A stretch of 6,721 bases of DNA from Gemmataceae bacterium (GCA_020847555.1 JADLBT010000299.1:1-6721); one strand, 5' to 3'; positions 1-6,244 are shown, numbered from the stretch's first letter. A program made the numbers and translations. Notes: generated from the sequence alone by a model not told the origin.

Positions 1-74
1 TGACCCACGGAACGCCACCCGCGGGCTTTCATACATTCTTTTCGAGGAAGCGCACGCAGCTTGCGCAGGTGCCC

Positions 75-103
75 TTGGCAGGGCCGGCAAGGCGGGGTAT
101 AGT
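75..103 (+). promoter_or_regulatory. Sigma-70-type promoter of the methyltransferase gene
   Basis: A TTGGCA box at 75-80 and a TATAGT box at 98-103 are separated by exactly 17 bases. Each matches the housekeeping consensus at five of six positions. Transcription would start near 110 and leave a leader of about 45 bases before the GTG start at 155. No operator or C-box-like palindrome of the kind that controls some PvuII-type systems was seen around it. This is a prediction from sequence only. Confidence 0.6.
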
Positions 104-141
104 CGTCCGACCGCAAGGAGTCCGAACCAGCGCCGAGCAGC

Positions 142-148
142 AAGGAGG
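142..148 (+). promoter_or_regulatory. Ribosome binding site for the methyltransferase (decides a GTG start)
   Basis: AAGGAGG at 142-148 is a near-ideal Shine-Dalgarno sequence. It lies six bases before the GTG at 155. This supports the GTG as the start codon; the first ATG-coded methionine in this frame lies far inside the conserved domain. Confidence 0.85.
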
Positions 149-154
149 ACTGCG

Positions 155-1066
155 GTGGCCCCGCCACGCATCAAGCCCGCCTACGTCACCCCCTGGGGTC
201 GCGCCTACCACGCCGACGCCCTCGACGTTCTTCGCACCCTGCCCGCCGACTCGGTCGCGCTCGTCTTCACCTCGCCGCCATTCGCCCTGCGGCGCAAGAA
301 GGCGTATGGCAACGTGCCGGCGACCGAGTACGTCGAGTGGTTCTGGCCGTTCGCGGAGGAGATTCACCGCGTCCTGCGCCCCGACGGGAGCTTCGTGTTC
401 GACCTCGGCGGGGCGTGGAACCCCGGCAGCGGGACGCGCTCGCTCTTCCCCTACGAGCTGATCCTGCGCCTGGGGACGATCTTCCACCTGGCGCAGGATT
501 TCTACTGGCACAACCCGTCCCGGCTGCCGACGCCGGCCGAATGGGTCACCATCCAGCGGACCCGCGTCAAGGACGCCGTCAACACGATCTGGTGGCTGTC
601 CAAGACCGAAACCCCGCAGGCCGACAACCGCCGCGTTCTGCGACCCTACAGCAAGTCGATGCAGCGCCTGCTGCGCGACGGCTACACCCCGGCCCGGCGG
701 CCGTCGCAGCACGACATCGGTCCGCACTTCCAGCGCGACAACGGCGGCGCCATCCCGCCGAACATCCTGACGGTGCCGAACACGCGCTCGGCCGACACGT
801 ACCTCCGCCGCTGCCGGGCGGCCGGCCTGCCCGTCCACCCGGCGCGTTTCCCGGAGGAGATTCCCGACTTCTTCATCCGCTTCCTGACGGAGTCGCGGCA
901 GACCGTCCTCGACCCGTTCGCCGGCAGCAACGTCACCGGCCAGGTGGCCGAGGCGCTCGGCCGGCGGTGGGTGAGCGTCGAGGTCAACGGCGAGTACGTC
1001 GAGGGGTCGCGGCTGCGCTTCGAGGAGCCGGCCCTCACCGCCTCGACCGGCTGCGCAGCAGGTTGA
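155..1066 (+). CDS. PvuII-like DNA (cytosine-N4) methyltransferase, beta class
   Basis: This 303-residue enzyme should transfer a methyl group from S-adenosylmethionine to a cytosine N4 in a short palindrome. Seen: the catalytic motif IV TSPPF at residues 39-43, followed much later by the SAM-binding motif I DPFAGSN at 253-259, with HPARFP (228-233) before it. Motif IV before motif I is the beta-class order, and SPP rather than DPPY points to N4-cytosine. Known from memory: M.PvuII carries almost the same blocks, including TSPPFAL-RKK-YGN, RVKDAVNT-WW-SKTE, DNGG-IPPN and HPARFP. The probable target-recognition region is about residues 155-215. CAGCTG specificity is therefore a reasonable guess, not shown. 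The gene starts with GTG behind a strong ribosome binding site. No recognisable PvuII-like endonuclease lies next to it in the window, and its 3' end overlaps a convergent gene by 32 bp. Base composition matches the neighbours, so there is no sign of recent transfer. Confidence 0.93.
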   Translation: MAPPRIKPAYVTPWGRAYHADALDVLRTLPADSVALVFTSPPFALRRKKAYGNVPATEYVEWFWPFAEEIHRVLRPDGSFVFDLGGAWNPGSGTRSLFPYELILRLGTIFHLAQDFYWHNPSRLPTPAEWVTIQRTRVKDAVNTIWWLSKTETPQADNRRVLRPYSKSMQRLLRDGYTPARRPSQHDIGPHFQRDNGGAIPPNILTVPNTRSADTYLRRCRAAGLPVHPARFPEEIPDFFIRFLTESRQTVLDPFAGSNVTGQVAEALGRRWVSVEVNGEYVEGSRLRFEEPALTASTGCAAG

Positions 1067-1712
1067 GGTGCCGGCCGAAGCGGTCCTCCATGTAGCGGTG
1101 GATGTTGGTCAGGACGCGCAAATCGCCCGCCGTCACCACCCGCCCGCCGGTCAGCTCGGCGTCCGCGTCGGCGAGCAACCGCTCCAGGGTGGCGAGTCCC
1201 TCCTCCAGCTGCCCCAGGCGGGCGTCGAGGACGTCCCCCTTCATGTTCTCGGTGACGCCCCAGAACCGGCAGGCGTCGGCGAAGGTGAGTTCCTGCTTGC
1301 GGTTCTCCTCGAACTTGACGGCGGCGCTGCTGTCCAGCAGGCCGAGGAGGAACTTCTCCTGGTCGCGAGGCAGCCGGACGTTCGTCGGCAGTGGGGCCGG
1401 GCCGTCCTCCTGGCGGAGGATCCGGCACACCACATGCCGGCCCTCGCGCGTCAGCGAGTAGAGCTTCTGCCCCATCTTCACCAGCCAGCCGCGCCGGGCC
1501 AGACCCTTCTCGCCCATGATGCTGCTGAGCACCTTGTTCGAGTCCGGGTACTGATCGATGTAACCCTTGAGGCCGAACGCCTTCGGGAACTTCTGCCACG
1601 CCGCGACGATCAGTGCCTCGGCGCTGAACGGAGACTGCCCGTCTTTCTCCAGATGGTCCGCCGCCAGCAGGATCTTTTCCGGCACCGTGAATTCGGCGAT
1701 CTCGGTAATCAC
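1035..1712 (-). CDS. Unknown protein with probable winged-helix domain, convergent to the methyltransferase
   Basis: I do not recognise a named family for this 225-residue protein. Residues about 8-100 look like a compact helical domain ending in a basic segment (GEKGLARRGWL, then GQKLYSLTREGR), typical in pattern of a winged-helix DNA-binding fold. A linker rich in proline follows (about 104-115). A second helical part (116-225) contains KFEENRKQELTF and a leucine-rich helix at about 163-182, and the protein ends in a very basic tail (LLRSRSRR). No PD-(D/E)xK, HNH or GIY-YIG nuclease motif, signal peptide or membrane segment was found. An in-frame ATG at 1754 would add 14 residues, but it lies inside the predicted -10 box. 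The GTG at 1712 follows a G-rich stretch ending AAGC and starts just before the conserved-looking domain, so I chose it. The stop lies inside the methyltransferase gene. A role as regulator or partner of the methyltransferase is inference. Confidence 0.82.
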   Translation of the reverse strand: MITEIAEFTVPEKILLAADHLEKDGQSPFSAEALIVAAWQKFPKAFGLKGYIDQYPDSNKVLSSIMGEKGLARRGWLVKMGQKLYSLTREGRHVVCRILRQEDGPAPLPTNVRLPRDQEKFLLGLLDSSAAVKFEENRKQELTFADACRFWGVTENMKGDVLDARLGQLEEGLATLERLLADADAELTGGRVVTAGDLRVLTNIHRYMEDRFGRHLNLLRSRSRR

Positions 1713-1752
1713 GCTTCCCCCCCAGCACGCTCGATCAGCCAACCCCGCCTCC

Positions 1753-1782
1753 ATTGTCGCGCATGAGGCACGCCGGGGTCAA
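1753..1782 (-). promoter_or_regulatory. Promoter of the convergent winged-helix gene
   Basis: On the minus strand TTGACC (1782-1777, five of six consensus bases) is followed after 18 bases by GACAAT (1758-1753, four of six). Transcription would begin near 1746. The alternative ATG at 1754 lies in the -10 box and would be upstream of the transcript, so this promoter argues for the GTG start at 1712 with a leader of about 34 bases. Confidence 0.5.
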
Positions 1783-1876
1783 AGGTACTTGCCCCAGGCA
1801 GGACAGCACGAACCGACTGCCCCCCGGCGCCGCCGGCATTCTCGGCGCCTTCCGCGATCGCATCGCCCGCGCTGCC

Positions 1877-1906
1877 ACCAGCCCGGCGCGCCCGCGACGG
1901 GCTGGT
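1877..1906 (-). terminator. Possible hairpin terminator downstream of truD
   Basis: A perfect 9-bp inverted repeat, ACCAGCCCG at 1877-1885 and CGGGCTGGT at 1898-1906, encloses a 12-base loop. On the minus strand it begins 26 bases after the truD stop codon. There is no U-rich tract behind it, so it may be a Rho-aided stop or just an RNA 3'-end structure. The rest of 1783-1932 holds nothing I can assign. Confidence 0.3.
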
Positions 1907-1932
1907 AGGAGGAGCATCCTGCATTCGCACCG

Positions 1933-3030
1933 TCAGGCGCCACCGGAACTTTCCTCCACGTCGGCCAGTTCGGTTTTCATCACCTCGCCTAGCAGAACGG
2001 TGGCGTAACTCCCCGCGGGCAGGGTGAACGTCAGCCGCACGCCCTCCGGCTCGACGGCCGCACTGACATCATCGACGTAGATGAGGTTGTGGCGGCGCGT
2101 TCCCTGGACCAGCTTGCCGAAACCCGCGAACGCTGTCGGAGGCAGGCCGGAATCGGCGCGAACGGCCGCCTCGCGTTCGGCCGCCTCGTCCGCAGCGGGG
2201 AACGTCTTGCGACCGAAGATCGGGCCGGCGGTGACGGTTTCGCGGGCATCGAACCGCGCCTGCTCCACCGGCACGTCGGCCGCGACGAACATGCCGCCGA
2301 ACGGCCACTTCGCCATCACGTCGCCCCTGAGCACGCGGCGTAGCAGGCCGTCGCGGAACCGGCGAGCAAGGTAGGCGTTGAACAACCCGGCCTGGGCCGC
2401 GGACAGGACCAGCTTGCGCATGAACGGGCTGCGCAGGTTTTGCGGCCGCTCTCCGGCGGGGGGCGGCGGGGGTGGTTCGTTGCGCAGCAGCGCCAGGCCG
2501 AGCTTGAGGGTCTGAAAGTCTCGGCCGAAGCGCTGCGGGCCGTAGTAGTTCGGCAGGCCGTGCGCGCGGACCCGGTCGAGGATAGGCCCGAGCCGCTCGG
2601 CGGCGCCGGCGTCCGGGTCGCGCACCAGGATGCGAAAGCGGTTGCCGCGCAGGTGTCCCGTCTTGAGTTTGTTGCCGTGCCGGCTGACCTGCAAGACGCG
2701 AATCCCGCCGCCACCAAGATCCTTCACCAGCGGCTCCGTTGCTGCCGGCACCGACACCCACTGGCGCGTCACGGCGTGACGGTCCTTCAGCCCCGCCATG
2801 CCGACCTCGCCAGGCGGGATCTCCAGCCGGCGCGCCACCTGCCGGCCGAAGTATTCCGCGCCCATGTCACGTTTCTCGAGCCACAGGTACAGGTAATCGC
2901 CGGCGCCGGACGGCTCGTAGGCGGGGATCTCCTCGACCTCGAAATCCTCGGGCGCCGCCTTGATCCGCCCGCCAATGCCGGGCAGGTCGGCGGTGAGCGG
3001 CGGCGGCGCGGCGAACAGTTCGGCCGACAT
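1933..3030 (-). CDS. truD: tRNA pseudouridine(13) synthase TruD
   Basis: TruD isomerises uridine 13 of tRNA(Glu) to pseudouridine in the cytoplasm. Its 365 residues are close to the roughly 350 of the E. coli enzyme. Seen: the N-terminal block IKAAPEDFEVEE (23-34); the signature GLKDRHAVTRQ (80-90), where Asp83 is the expected catalytic aspartate; NKLKTGHLRGNRF (120-132); NYYGPQRFG (161-169); and a C-terminal block PAGSYATVLLGEVMK (about 338-352) typical of the family. The TRUD insertion domain lies roughly between residues 170 and 310. A run of six prolines (186-191) sits at its start and is unusual. The ATG at 3030 is preceded by GAGG seven bases upstream. The gene stands alone: its downstream neighbour has its own promoter, and the upstream gene diverges. 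No convincing promoter was found for it in 3031-3160. Confidence 0.97.
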   Translation of the reverse strand: MSAELFAAPPPLTADLPGIGGRIKAAPEDFEVEEIPAYEPSGAGDYLYLWLEKRDMGAEYFGRQVARRLEIPPGEVGMAGLKDRHAVTRQWVSVPAATEPLVKDLGGGGIRVLQVSRHGNKLKTGHLRGNRFRILVRDPDAGAAERLGPILDRVRAHGLPNYYGPQRFGRDFQTLKLGLALLRNEPPPPPPAGERPQNLRSPFMRKLVLSAAQAGLFNAYLARRFRDGLLRRVLRGDVMAKWPFGGMFVAADVPVEQARFDARETVTAGPIFGRKTFPAADEAAEREAAVRADSGLPPTAFAGFGKLVQGTRRHNLIYVDDVSAAVEPEGVRLTFTLPAGSYATVLLGEVMKTELADVEESSGGA

Positions 3031-3133
3031 GGTGATACCTCGGGGAACAGCGAAACGTGATCTTCGCAGACAGGTGCCTTACCAGCCCGGTGCGCCAGCG
3101 CCGGGCGCAGCAGACGCAGGCGCCAAGTTCCTG

Positions 3134-3162
3134 TCGTCATGTTCGCCCGTCCGCGTTATAGT
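3134..3162 (+). promoter_or_regulatory. Possible promoter of the exported-protein gene
   Basis: TATAGT at 3157-3162 is the same -10 box as that of the methyltransferase promoter. TCGTCA at 3134-3139 is a weak -35 box (four of six) at the optimal 17-base spacing. Transcription would start near 3169 and give a leader of about 145 bases, longer than usual. The truD start lies on the other side at 3030. Confidence 0.45.
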
Positions 3163-3235
3163 GGCCCCGCCCTGGTCGCCTGACACCCGCAGGAAGTATC
3201 AGGGGCATCTTATTCGGAAGGCATCCGGGCGGGCG

Positions 3236-3291
3236 CGGTCCGCCGGACCGACTCACCCTGCCTCCCCAGAGCCCACGGTCGCGACCCGTGG
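3236..3291 (+). other. Two small hairpins in the leader of the exported-protein gene
   Basis: CGGTCC (3236-3241) pairs with GGACCG (3245-3250) around a three-base loop. CCACGG (3273-3278) pairs with CCGTGG (3286-3291) around a seven-base loop, ending nine bases before the ribosome binding site. Short GC-rich hairpins arise readily by chance in DNA of this composition, so a regulatory role is only a possibility. A further 9-bp stem with one G-T pair (3085-3093 with 3098-3106, loop GCCA) lies on the truD side of the same intergenic region. Confidence 0.3.
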
Positions 3292-3300
3292 ACCGCCGCG

Positions 3301-3307
3301 AAAGGAG
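3301..3307 (+). promoter_or_regulatory. Ribosome binding site of the exported-protein gene
   Basis: AAAGGAG at 3301-3307 lies seven bases before the ATG at 3315. It confirms this start, which is directly followed by a complete signal peptide. Confidence 0.85.
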
Positions 3308-3314
3308 TTGACCC

Positions 3315-4958
3315 ATGCGCGTTCGCCATTCCGTCTATCTTGTCTTGCCCGCCCTCCTCGCCCTGCCCGGGGCAGCGCCCGCGCAGCAGGCCGCCGCGCC
3401 GCCCACACTCGTCCTGCGCATTCGTTCCCTGGACACCCTGCTGGAGAGCGGCAAACTCCTCGCCGACGCGGCCGGCCAGGGCGACCTCCTGGAGCAACTC
3501 AAGACCCTCGTCGGCGCGAAGGTCGGGCCGAAAGAGGTCGCCGGCGCCGTCGATGCGAAGCGACCGCTGGGGCTGTACGCCCGCGTCGGCAAGGAGATCA
3601 CCGATTTGCAGGCCGTCCTTCTCGTGCCGGTGGCGAACGAGAAGCAGTTCCTGACCCTGCTCGACAACCTGAACTTCAAGGCCGAGCAGGGCAACGACGG
3701 CCTGTACACCGTCAAGCAGACGCTCCTGCCGCTTGACGTTTACCTGCGCTTCGCGCACGACTACGCCTACCTGACCGCCCTCAACCCGGACGCCCTGCGG
3801 AAGACGGCCCTGGTCCCGCCGGGCCAGCTATTCCCGGCGAAGCAGAGTACGGCCCTGTCGCTGAGCCTGCGCCTCGACCAGGTTCCCGACGTGGCGAAGC
3901 AGGTTCTCCTGCAGCACGTCCACGAGGCGCTGAACAAGGTCATCGAGTTGAAGGAGAAGGGCGAGAGCAAGGCATGCCACCAGTGCCAGACGCAACTTCT
4001 CCGGGAGGTCGGCCGGCAGCTAACGGCGGTGGTCCGCGACGGTGTCGAGCTGAACGCCGAGGTCGATGTCGAGAAAAAGACCAGGGCCATCCGCGCACAG
4101 GTGATGCTGACCGCCAAGCCTGGGTCGGCTCTCGCGTCCACGTTCGCGAAGCTGGGGAAGGCGAAGACGCAGGTCGGCGGCGTGCTGAGCGCCGACGCGG
4201 CGCTGAACGTACTGGTGCGGTACACACTCCCCGAGAAACTCCACAAAGCGCTGCGGGGCGCGATCGACGAGGCCGCGAAGAAGGCGCTCGCCGGGACGAC
4301 CGACGAGGCCAGGCGCCAGCAGGCGGCCAGGCTGCTCGAAGCGCTGGCGCCCACGTTCCAGAGCGGCGAGGTAGATTTCGCGCTGAGCCTGCGCGGTCCC
4401 AGCAAGGCGAAACGCTACACGGTGGTGGCCGGGCTGCGTGTCGAGGAAGGCGAGAAGCTGCACCAGACGCTGCGCGACCTTCTCAAGGAGATCCCGGAGG
4501 GCGAGCGGGACCGGGTCAAGCTGGACGTCGAGAAGGTTGCCGGCGCGGCGATCCACGCGCTCGACCTGGGCAAGGAGTTCGACGCCCGGGGGCGCGCGCT
4601 GTTCGGCGACGGGCCGCTGTACGTGGCGTTCCGGCCGGACGCAGTGCTGGTGGGCCTCGGCGAGGACGGGCTGAAGGCGCTCAAGGCGGCCCTTCAGGCG
4701 CCGCCCACGGTGACGGCCCCATTGCGGTTCGACATCTCGCCGGGACGTCTGGCGGCGCTCGGCGCGAAGACCAAGGACCAGGCCAGGGCGGTGGAACAGC
4801 TGCGCGCACGCGGGGAGGACGGGCGAGTCCACATCACTGTCGAGGGCGGCGCCACCCTGCGCGTGCGCTTCCGAATGGGCCTGTCGGTGGTGCGGCTGCT
4901 GTCGGACTTCGCGACCCTGTCGGGGAAGGCGGCCCCGCCCGAGGGGGACAAGGAGTAA
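3315..4958 (+). CDS. Exported protein of unknown function with a signal peptide
   Basis: This 547-residue protein has a clear Sec-type signal peptide: basic residues at 2-5, a hydrophobic stretch at about 6-20, and an APA cleavage site (21-23) before Gln24. No lipobox or later membrane segment is visible, so the mature protein should be soluble in the periplasm or outside. The body alternates amphipathic helices and short strands and is rich in Lys, Glu, Ala and Leu. Patterns such as LRIRSLDTLLE near the N-terminus, and repeated blocks of DALRKTAL or DGLKALKAAL type, suggest two or more related alpha/beta modules, but I cannot name a domain. The only two cysteines are Cys221 and Cys224 in CHQC. 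The tail is hydrophilic (APPEGDKE). The gene is monocistronic by position and ends 45 bases before a long hairpin. Large secreted proteins of unknown function of this kind are common in planctomycetes. Confidence 0.9.
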   Translation: MRVRHSVYLVLPALLALPGAAPAQQAAAPPTLVLRIRSLDTLLESGKLLADAAGQGDLLEQLKTLVGAKVGPKEVAGAVDAKRPLGLYARVGKEITDLQAVLLVPVANEKQFLTLLDNLNFKAEQGNDGLYTVKQTLLPLDVYLRFAHDYAYLTALNPDALRKTALVPPGQLFPAKQSTALSLSLRLDQVPDVAKQVLLQHVHEALNKVIELKEKGESKACHQCQTQLLREVGRQLTAVVRDGVELNAEVDVEKKTRAIRAQVMLTAKPGSALASTFAKLGKAKTQVGGVLSADAALNVLVRYTLPEKLHKALRGAIDEAAKKALAGTTDEARRQQAARLLEALAPTFQSGEVDFALSLRGPSKAKRYTVVAGLRVEEGEKLHQTLRDLLKEIPEGERDRVKLDVEKVAGAAIHALDLGKEFDARGRALFGDGPLYVAFRPDAVLVGLGEDGLKALKAALQAPPTVTAPLRFDISPGRLAALGAKTKDQARAVEQLRARGEDGRVHITVEGGATLRVRFRMGLSVVRLLSDFATLSGKAAPPEGDKE

Positions 4959-5003
4959 CAAGTTGAGAGAAGCAATGCAGGGATAACCTGGAAAGGGACC
5001 GCA

Positions 5004-5077
5004 ACCCGATCCGAGTCCGAAGCGTCAGCGCGGAGCGAGCCAGGCACCCGCGCTGACGCTTCGGGCTCGGATCGGGT
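5004..5077. repeat. 30-bp near-perfect hairpin between convergent genes (REP-like, possible bidirectional terminator)
   Basis: The arms 5004-5033 and 5048-5077 are complementary over 30 bp, with a single T-G pair (5016 with 5065), and enclose a 14-base loop (5034-5047). The stem starts 45 bases after the stop of the exported-protein gene and, on the other strand, 14 bases after the stop of the toroid gene, so both transcripts would fold it. Neither side has a long U tract, so classical intrinsic termination is doubtful; 3'-end protection or Rho-assisted termination would fit. The core GAAGCGTCAG/CTGACGCTTC resembles intergenic palindromes I recall from planctomycete genomes, which is memory and not a search result. 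No gene is visible in 4959-5091. Confidence 0.85.
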
Positions 5078-5085
5078 CATCCGTT

Positions 5086-5095
5086 GAAGCGTCAG
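5086..5095 (+). repeat. Third copy of the hairpin core, overlapping the toroid stop codon
   Basis: GAAGCGTCAG at 5086-5095 repeats exactly the ten bases at 5019-5028 in the left arm, and is the reverse complement of 5053-5062 in the right arm. It contains the stop codon of the toroid gene on the minus strand (5092-5094). It could pair with the right arm to form an alternative, shorter stem of 10 bp. Confidence 0.6.
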
Positions 5096-6228
5096 GACAC
5101 GACCACGTCCGGGCGCGGGGCGCGGTCGGCCAGCAGGACGAGCAGGGCGGTGGCGGTGCAGAACGTGCGGCCGGTGATACAGTGGTGGCCGCTCCAGCTG
5201 CCGTCGCCGTTCTGGATCCGCGCCAGGCTCTCCGTGATCTGCCTGTCCCAGTCCTGCCACTCCTGCCCGCCCTTGGCCGCCAGCGTCTCGCTGATGTTCA
5301 GGTAGCTGAGGAACTCCTCCCCGCCGTTGGAGCCGAAGCCGCTCACGAAGGCCGAGTCCTTGAACGAGCCGACCGACGACGCCAGCGACTCCTCGTGGAG
5401 CACCTCCGCCTCCTCGATGTGCTTCAGTCGCTCGGCTGCCCGGTCCTGCTCCTCCTTCGACGTTGCCGGGTTCGCGACCGTATCGCGCAGTTTCGCCTTG
5501 GCCGCGCGGTAACTGGAGACGGTGTGGCTCGACGAGGACAGGTGGCTTGCGGTCCCGTACAGCGGTACGCCCGCCGAGTTGGCCGCGCTGTAGGTCTTTG
5601 ACCCTCTGTCGTAGTGCGCCCGCGCGTACTTCTCCGAGCGGTCGAGGGCCTCCTCGGACACCTTCGCTCCGCGCTGGTGGGCGCGGTTGAGCCCGGCCGT
5701 GCCGAGCGCCTGCCCGACCACCGGCGCCCACCCGCCCATCGCCCAGCTGCCGTCCGCTTGCTGGTGCCGCTCCATCTTCGCGACGACCTTGTCGAGGGCA
5801 GCGCCGAGGCGCTGCTCGGACGGCTCGTCCGGCATCTGCCCCTTCGCCTCCGCGAGAACCAGCGCCGACACAAACGTATCGACGAGCGGCCCGATCTTCG
5901 TTTGCACCTGCGTGTCGCGCAGGTCGGTCACGTCGGGTGACTCCGCGCTGGAACGCTCGACGTGGCCGACGACGAAGTCGAGCGCGCGGCCCAGGTGGAC
6001 GGCGTACTCGCCCTGGCGCGGGGTGTTGCCGGCGCGGAGCAAGGCGAGGGCGGCGACGCAGGTGTTGGCGACGTCGGGCGGATCCTCGACGTTCGGCCCC
6101 TCGACGCGGGCGCCCTGGTTCCCCATGCGCCAGCCGCCCCCCTGGGCCCAGCCGCCGGTGGGATGTTGCTGCCCCGCCAGGTAGGCGAGACCTTTCAGGA
6201 CGGTGTCACTCAACGGTTTGGGGGTCAT
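5092..6228 (-). CDS. Prenyltransferase/squalene-cyclase-like alpha-toroid protein
   Basis: The 378 residues carry three QW-like motifs (Q, then G and W): QQHPTGGW at 20-27, QQADGSW at 156-162 and QNGDGSW at 339-345. Each is linked to helices of alternating Ala and Leu such as DVANTCVAALALL (52-64) and TFCTATALLVLL (355-366). This is the pattern of the alpha-alpha toroid shared by squalene-hopene cyclases and protein prenyltransferases. The protein is far shorter than a hopene cyclase (about 630 residues), and I see neither the DxDD motif nor a clear prenyltransferase zinc site, so the chemistry is unknown. A charged helical segment with few aromatics (about 186-290) interrupts the toroid repeats. 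No signal peptide is present. The reading frame is open to 6435, but the ATG at 6228 has GGGAGG ten bases upstream and starts right before the first repeat; the extra 69 residues are Arg-rich and unlike the rest. Confidence 0.9.
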   Translation of the reverse strand: MTPKPLSDTVLKGLAYLAGQQHPTGGWAQGGGWRMGNQGARVEGPNVEDPPDVANTCVAALALLRAGNTPRQGEYAVHLGRALDFVVGHVERSSAESPDVTDLRDTQVQTKIGPLVDTFVSALVLAEAKGQMPDEPSEQRLGAALDKVVAKMERHQQADGSWAMGGWAPVVGQALGTAGLNRAHQRGAKVSEEALDRSEKYARAHYDRGSKTYSAANSAGVPLYGTASHLSSSSHTVSSYRAAKAKLRDTVANPATSKEEQDRAAERLKHIEEAEVLHEESLASSVGSFKDSAFVSGFGSNGGEEFLSYLNISETLAAKGGQEWQDWDRQITESLARIQNGDGSWSGHHCITGRTFCTATALLVLLADRAPRPDVVVS

Positions 6229-6238
6229 GCGTGGGTTA

Positions 6239-6244
6239 CCTCCC
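6239..6244 (-). promoter_or_regulatory. Ribosome binding site deciding the toroid-protein start
   Basis: On the minus strand GGGAGG (6244-6239) lies ten bases before the ATG at 6228. It favours this start over the ATG at 6435, which would run back over the intergenic region and 46 bases into the end of the upstream gene. No convincing -35/-10 pair was found in 6245-6389. Confidence 0.65.

Noticed and set aside
1..3. TGA at the first three bases as the stop codon of an upstream gene
   Set aside because: Possible, but no coding sequence before it is visible, so it cannot be supported.
1..154. Controller-protein operator (C-box) or controller gene before the PvuII-like methylase
   Set aside because: No paired palindrome or small helix-turn-helix frame was seen on the plus strand; only a standard promoter and a ribosome binding site are supported.
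29..838. Minus-strand open frame of 269 codons, ending in a short Cys-x-x-Cys segment
   Set aside because: It lies mostly antisense to the methyltransferase, whose motifs are unmistakable, and its product is Arg- and Gly-rich without domain character. The short non-overlapping end (29-154) shows no start with a ribosome binding site.
682..1728. Minus-strand open frame of 348 codons across the methyltransferase 3' end and the winged-helix gene
   Set aside because: It is a frame-shifted shadow of the 1035-1712 gene with low-complexity Arg/Gly/Pro content, typical of long spurious frames in GC-rich DNA.
4020..4961. Minus-strand open frame of 313 codons inside the exported-protein gene
   Set aside because: It is antisense to a gene with a signal peptide and a good ribosome binding site; its composition and lack of motifs fit a shadow frame.
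5041..5100. attachment site or CRISPR repeat at the intergenic palindrome
   Set aside because: There is one inverted pair and one partial copy, no regular spacers, and no integrase, cas or tRNA gene nearby.
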